Source: Alphaproteobacteria bacterium
Lineage (GTDB): Bacteria; Pseudomonadota; Alphaproteobacteria; Sphingomonadales; Sphingomonadaceae
Direction: 5' to 3'
DNA: 5,126 nucleotides
Assembly: GCA_028293055.1 (NCBI GenBank)
Contig: JAQGLD010000331.1
Location: 1-5,126 of the forward strand
A program made the translations under genes and the position numbers. Of this stretch, positions 4,850 to 5,126 are shown piece after piece. The notes under the pieces are model-generated. The model was given only the letters and a program-made list of their open reading frames with translations. It was not told where the DNA came from and ran no database searches. Each line of letters starts with the position of its first letter. The first letter of the stretch is position 1.

Positions 4850-5126
4850 ATGCGCGCCAAGTTGTTGATCACTCTCGCCTGCTCGGTCGCGATGGCCCAG
4901 CCGCTCGTTGCATCGCCCGCCTCTGGCCAGCCCGCGCCGTCGATCGCCGAAACTGCGCGGCCGAGCCTCTACGAGCCCTCCCTGTCGCCGGATGGAAGCA
5001 CGATCGCCTTCGTCTCGGGCGGCGATATCTGGGAGGTTCCGGCCTCGGGTGGTGTCGCCCATTTGCTGGTCACCGGCGCCGCGACCGAGGGGCGGCCGCT
5101 TTACTCGCCCGACGGCACGAAGCTCG
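4850..5126 (+). CDS. Exported PD40-repeat (tricorn-like, probably S41 peptidase) protein, N-terminal part
   Basis: Only the first 92 codons are present; the gene runs off the right edge. The ATG at 4850 has GGAGG (4840-4844) 5 bases before it. Residues 1 to about 26 form a signal peptide: MRAKLLITLACSVAMA, then Ala/Pro-rich, with a cut near VASPASG. Two PD40 (WD40-like beta-propeller) signatures follow: PSLSPDGSTIAFVSGGDIW (43-61) and RPLYSPDGTKL (82-92). The start of a propeller behind a signal peptide is typical of tricorn-type S41 peptidases. Some periplasmic amidohydrolases and TolB-like proteins begin the same way, so the catalytic domain, which lies outside the window, decides. It is divergent from the DUF1993 gene with 183 bases between starts. 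Confidence 0.8.
   Translation, partial: MRAKLLITLACSVAMAQPLVASPASGQPAPSIAETARPSLYEPSLSPDGSTIAFVSGGDIWEVPASGGVAHLLVTGAATEGRPLYSPDGTKL

Noticed and set aside
4667..5062. Upstream extension of the DUF1993 frame to 320 residues
   Set aside because: The extra 132 residues match nothing, lie antisense to the PD40 gene, and there is a good ribosome binding site for the GTG at 4666.
1..5126. CRISPR array, tRNA/rRNA gene, insertion sequence or phage module
   Set aside because: No regularly spaced repeats, no tRNA-like cloverleaf noticed, no transposase or integrase motif and no flanking terminal repeats were seen.

Overview
This is a GC-rich stretch with short intergenic gaps. It looks like an alphaproteobacterial chromosome, most likely a sphingomonad. 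That placement rests on protein resemblance (DUF1993, tricorn-like PD40 protein, NIPSNAP/ABM pair) and on a CCCCGGCGAAGGCCGGGG-type intergenic hairpin of the kind common in sphingomonads and caulobacters. It is an inference; no rRNA or marker gene is present.

Left part (1-1325): the first codons of a leftward gene sit at the left edge, behind a strong ribosome binding site. Next is a rightward ECF sigma factor whose reading frame is broken by one missing base near 287. It is followed by a small exported cupredoxin (type-1 copper protein-like). A REP-like double hairpin separates the cupredoxin from the convergent regulator gene.

Middle part (1326-2858): a leftward two-domain ArsR-type regulator is divergent from a rightward pair encoding a NIPSNAP-family protein and an ABM-family monooxygenase-like protein. 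The shared intergenic region holds a perfect 12-6-12 inverted repeat, the obvious candidate operator. The NIPSNAP frame is also off by one base, in a run of six C just before its expected end. Restoring one C creates a stop that overlaps the GTG start of the ABM gene (GTGA), the arrangement expected of a coupled operon.

Right part (2859-5126): a leftward exported alpha/beta hydrolase (esterase type) is convergent with the ABM gene. A leftward DUF1993 protein lies upstream of it, and a rightward exported PD40/tricorn-like protein runs off the right edge. The 4667-4849 gap between the last two holds an 8-2-8 inverted repeat and a reasonable sigma70-type promoter.

The best leads are the ArsR/NIPSNAP/ABM locus with its palindrome, the ECF/cupredoxin pair with a TTGAACC motif at nearly the same distance before both genes, and the two single-base deletions. 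The deletions may be sequence errors or real gene decay. Nothing here is clearly a new system; most genes belong to known but poorly characterised families.
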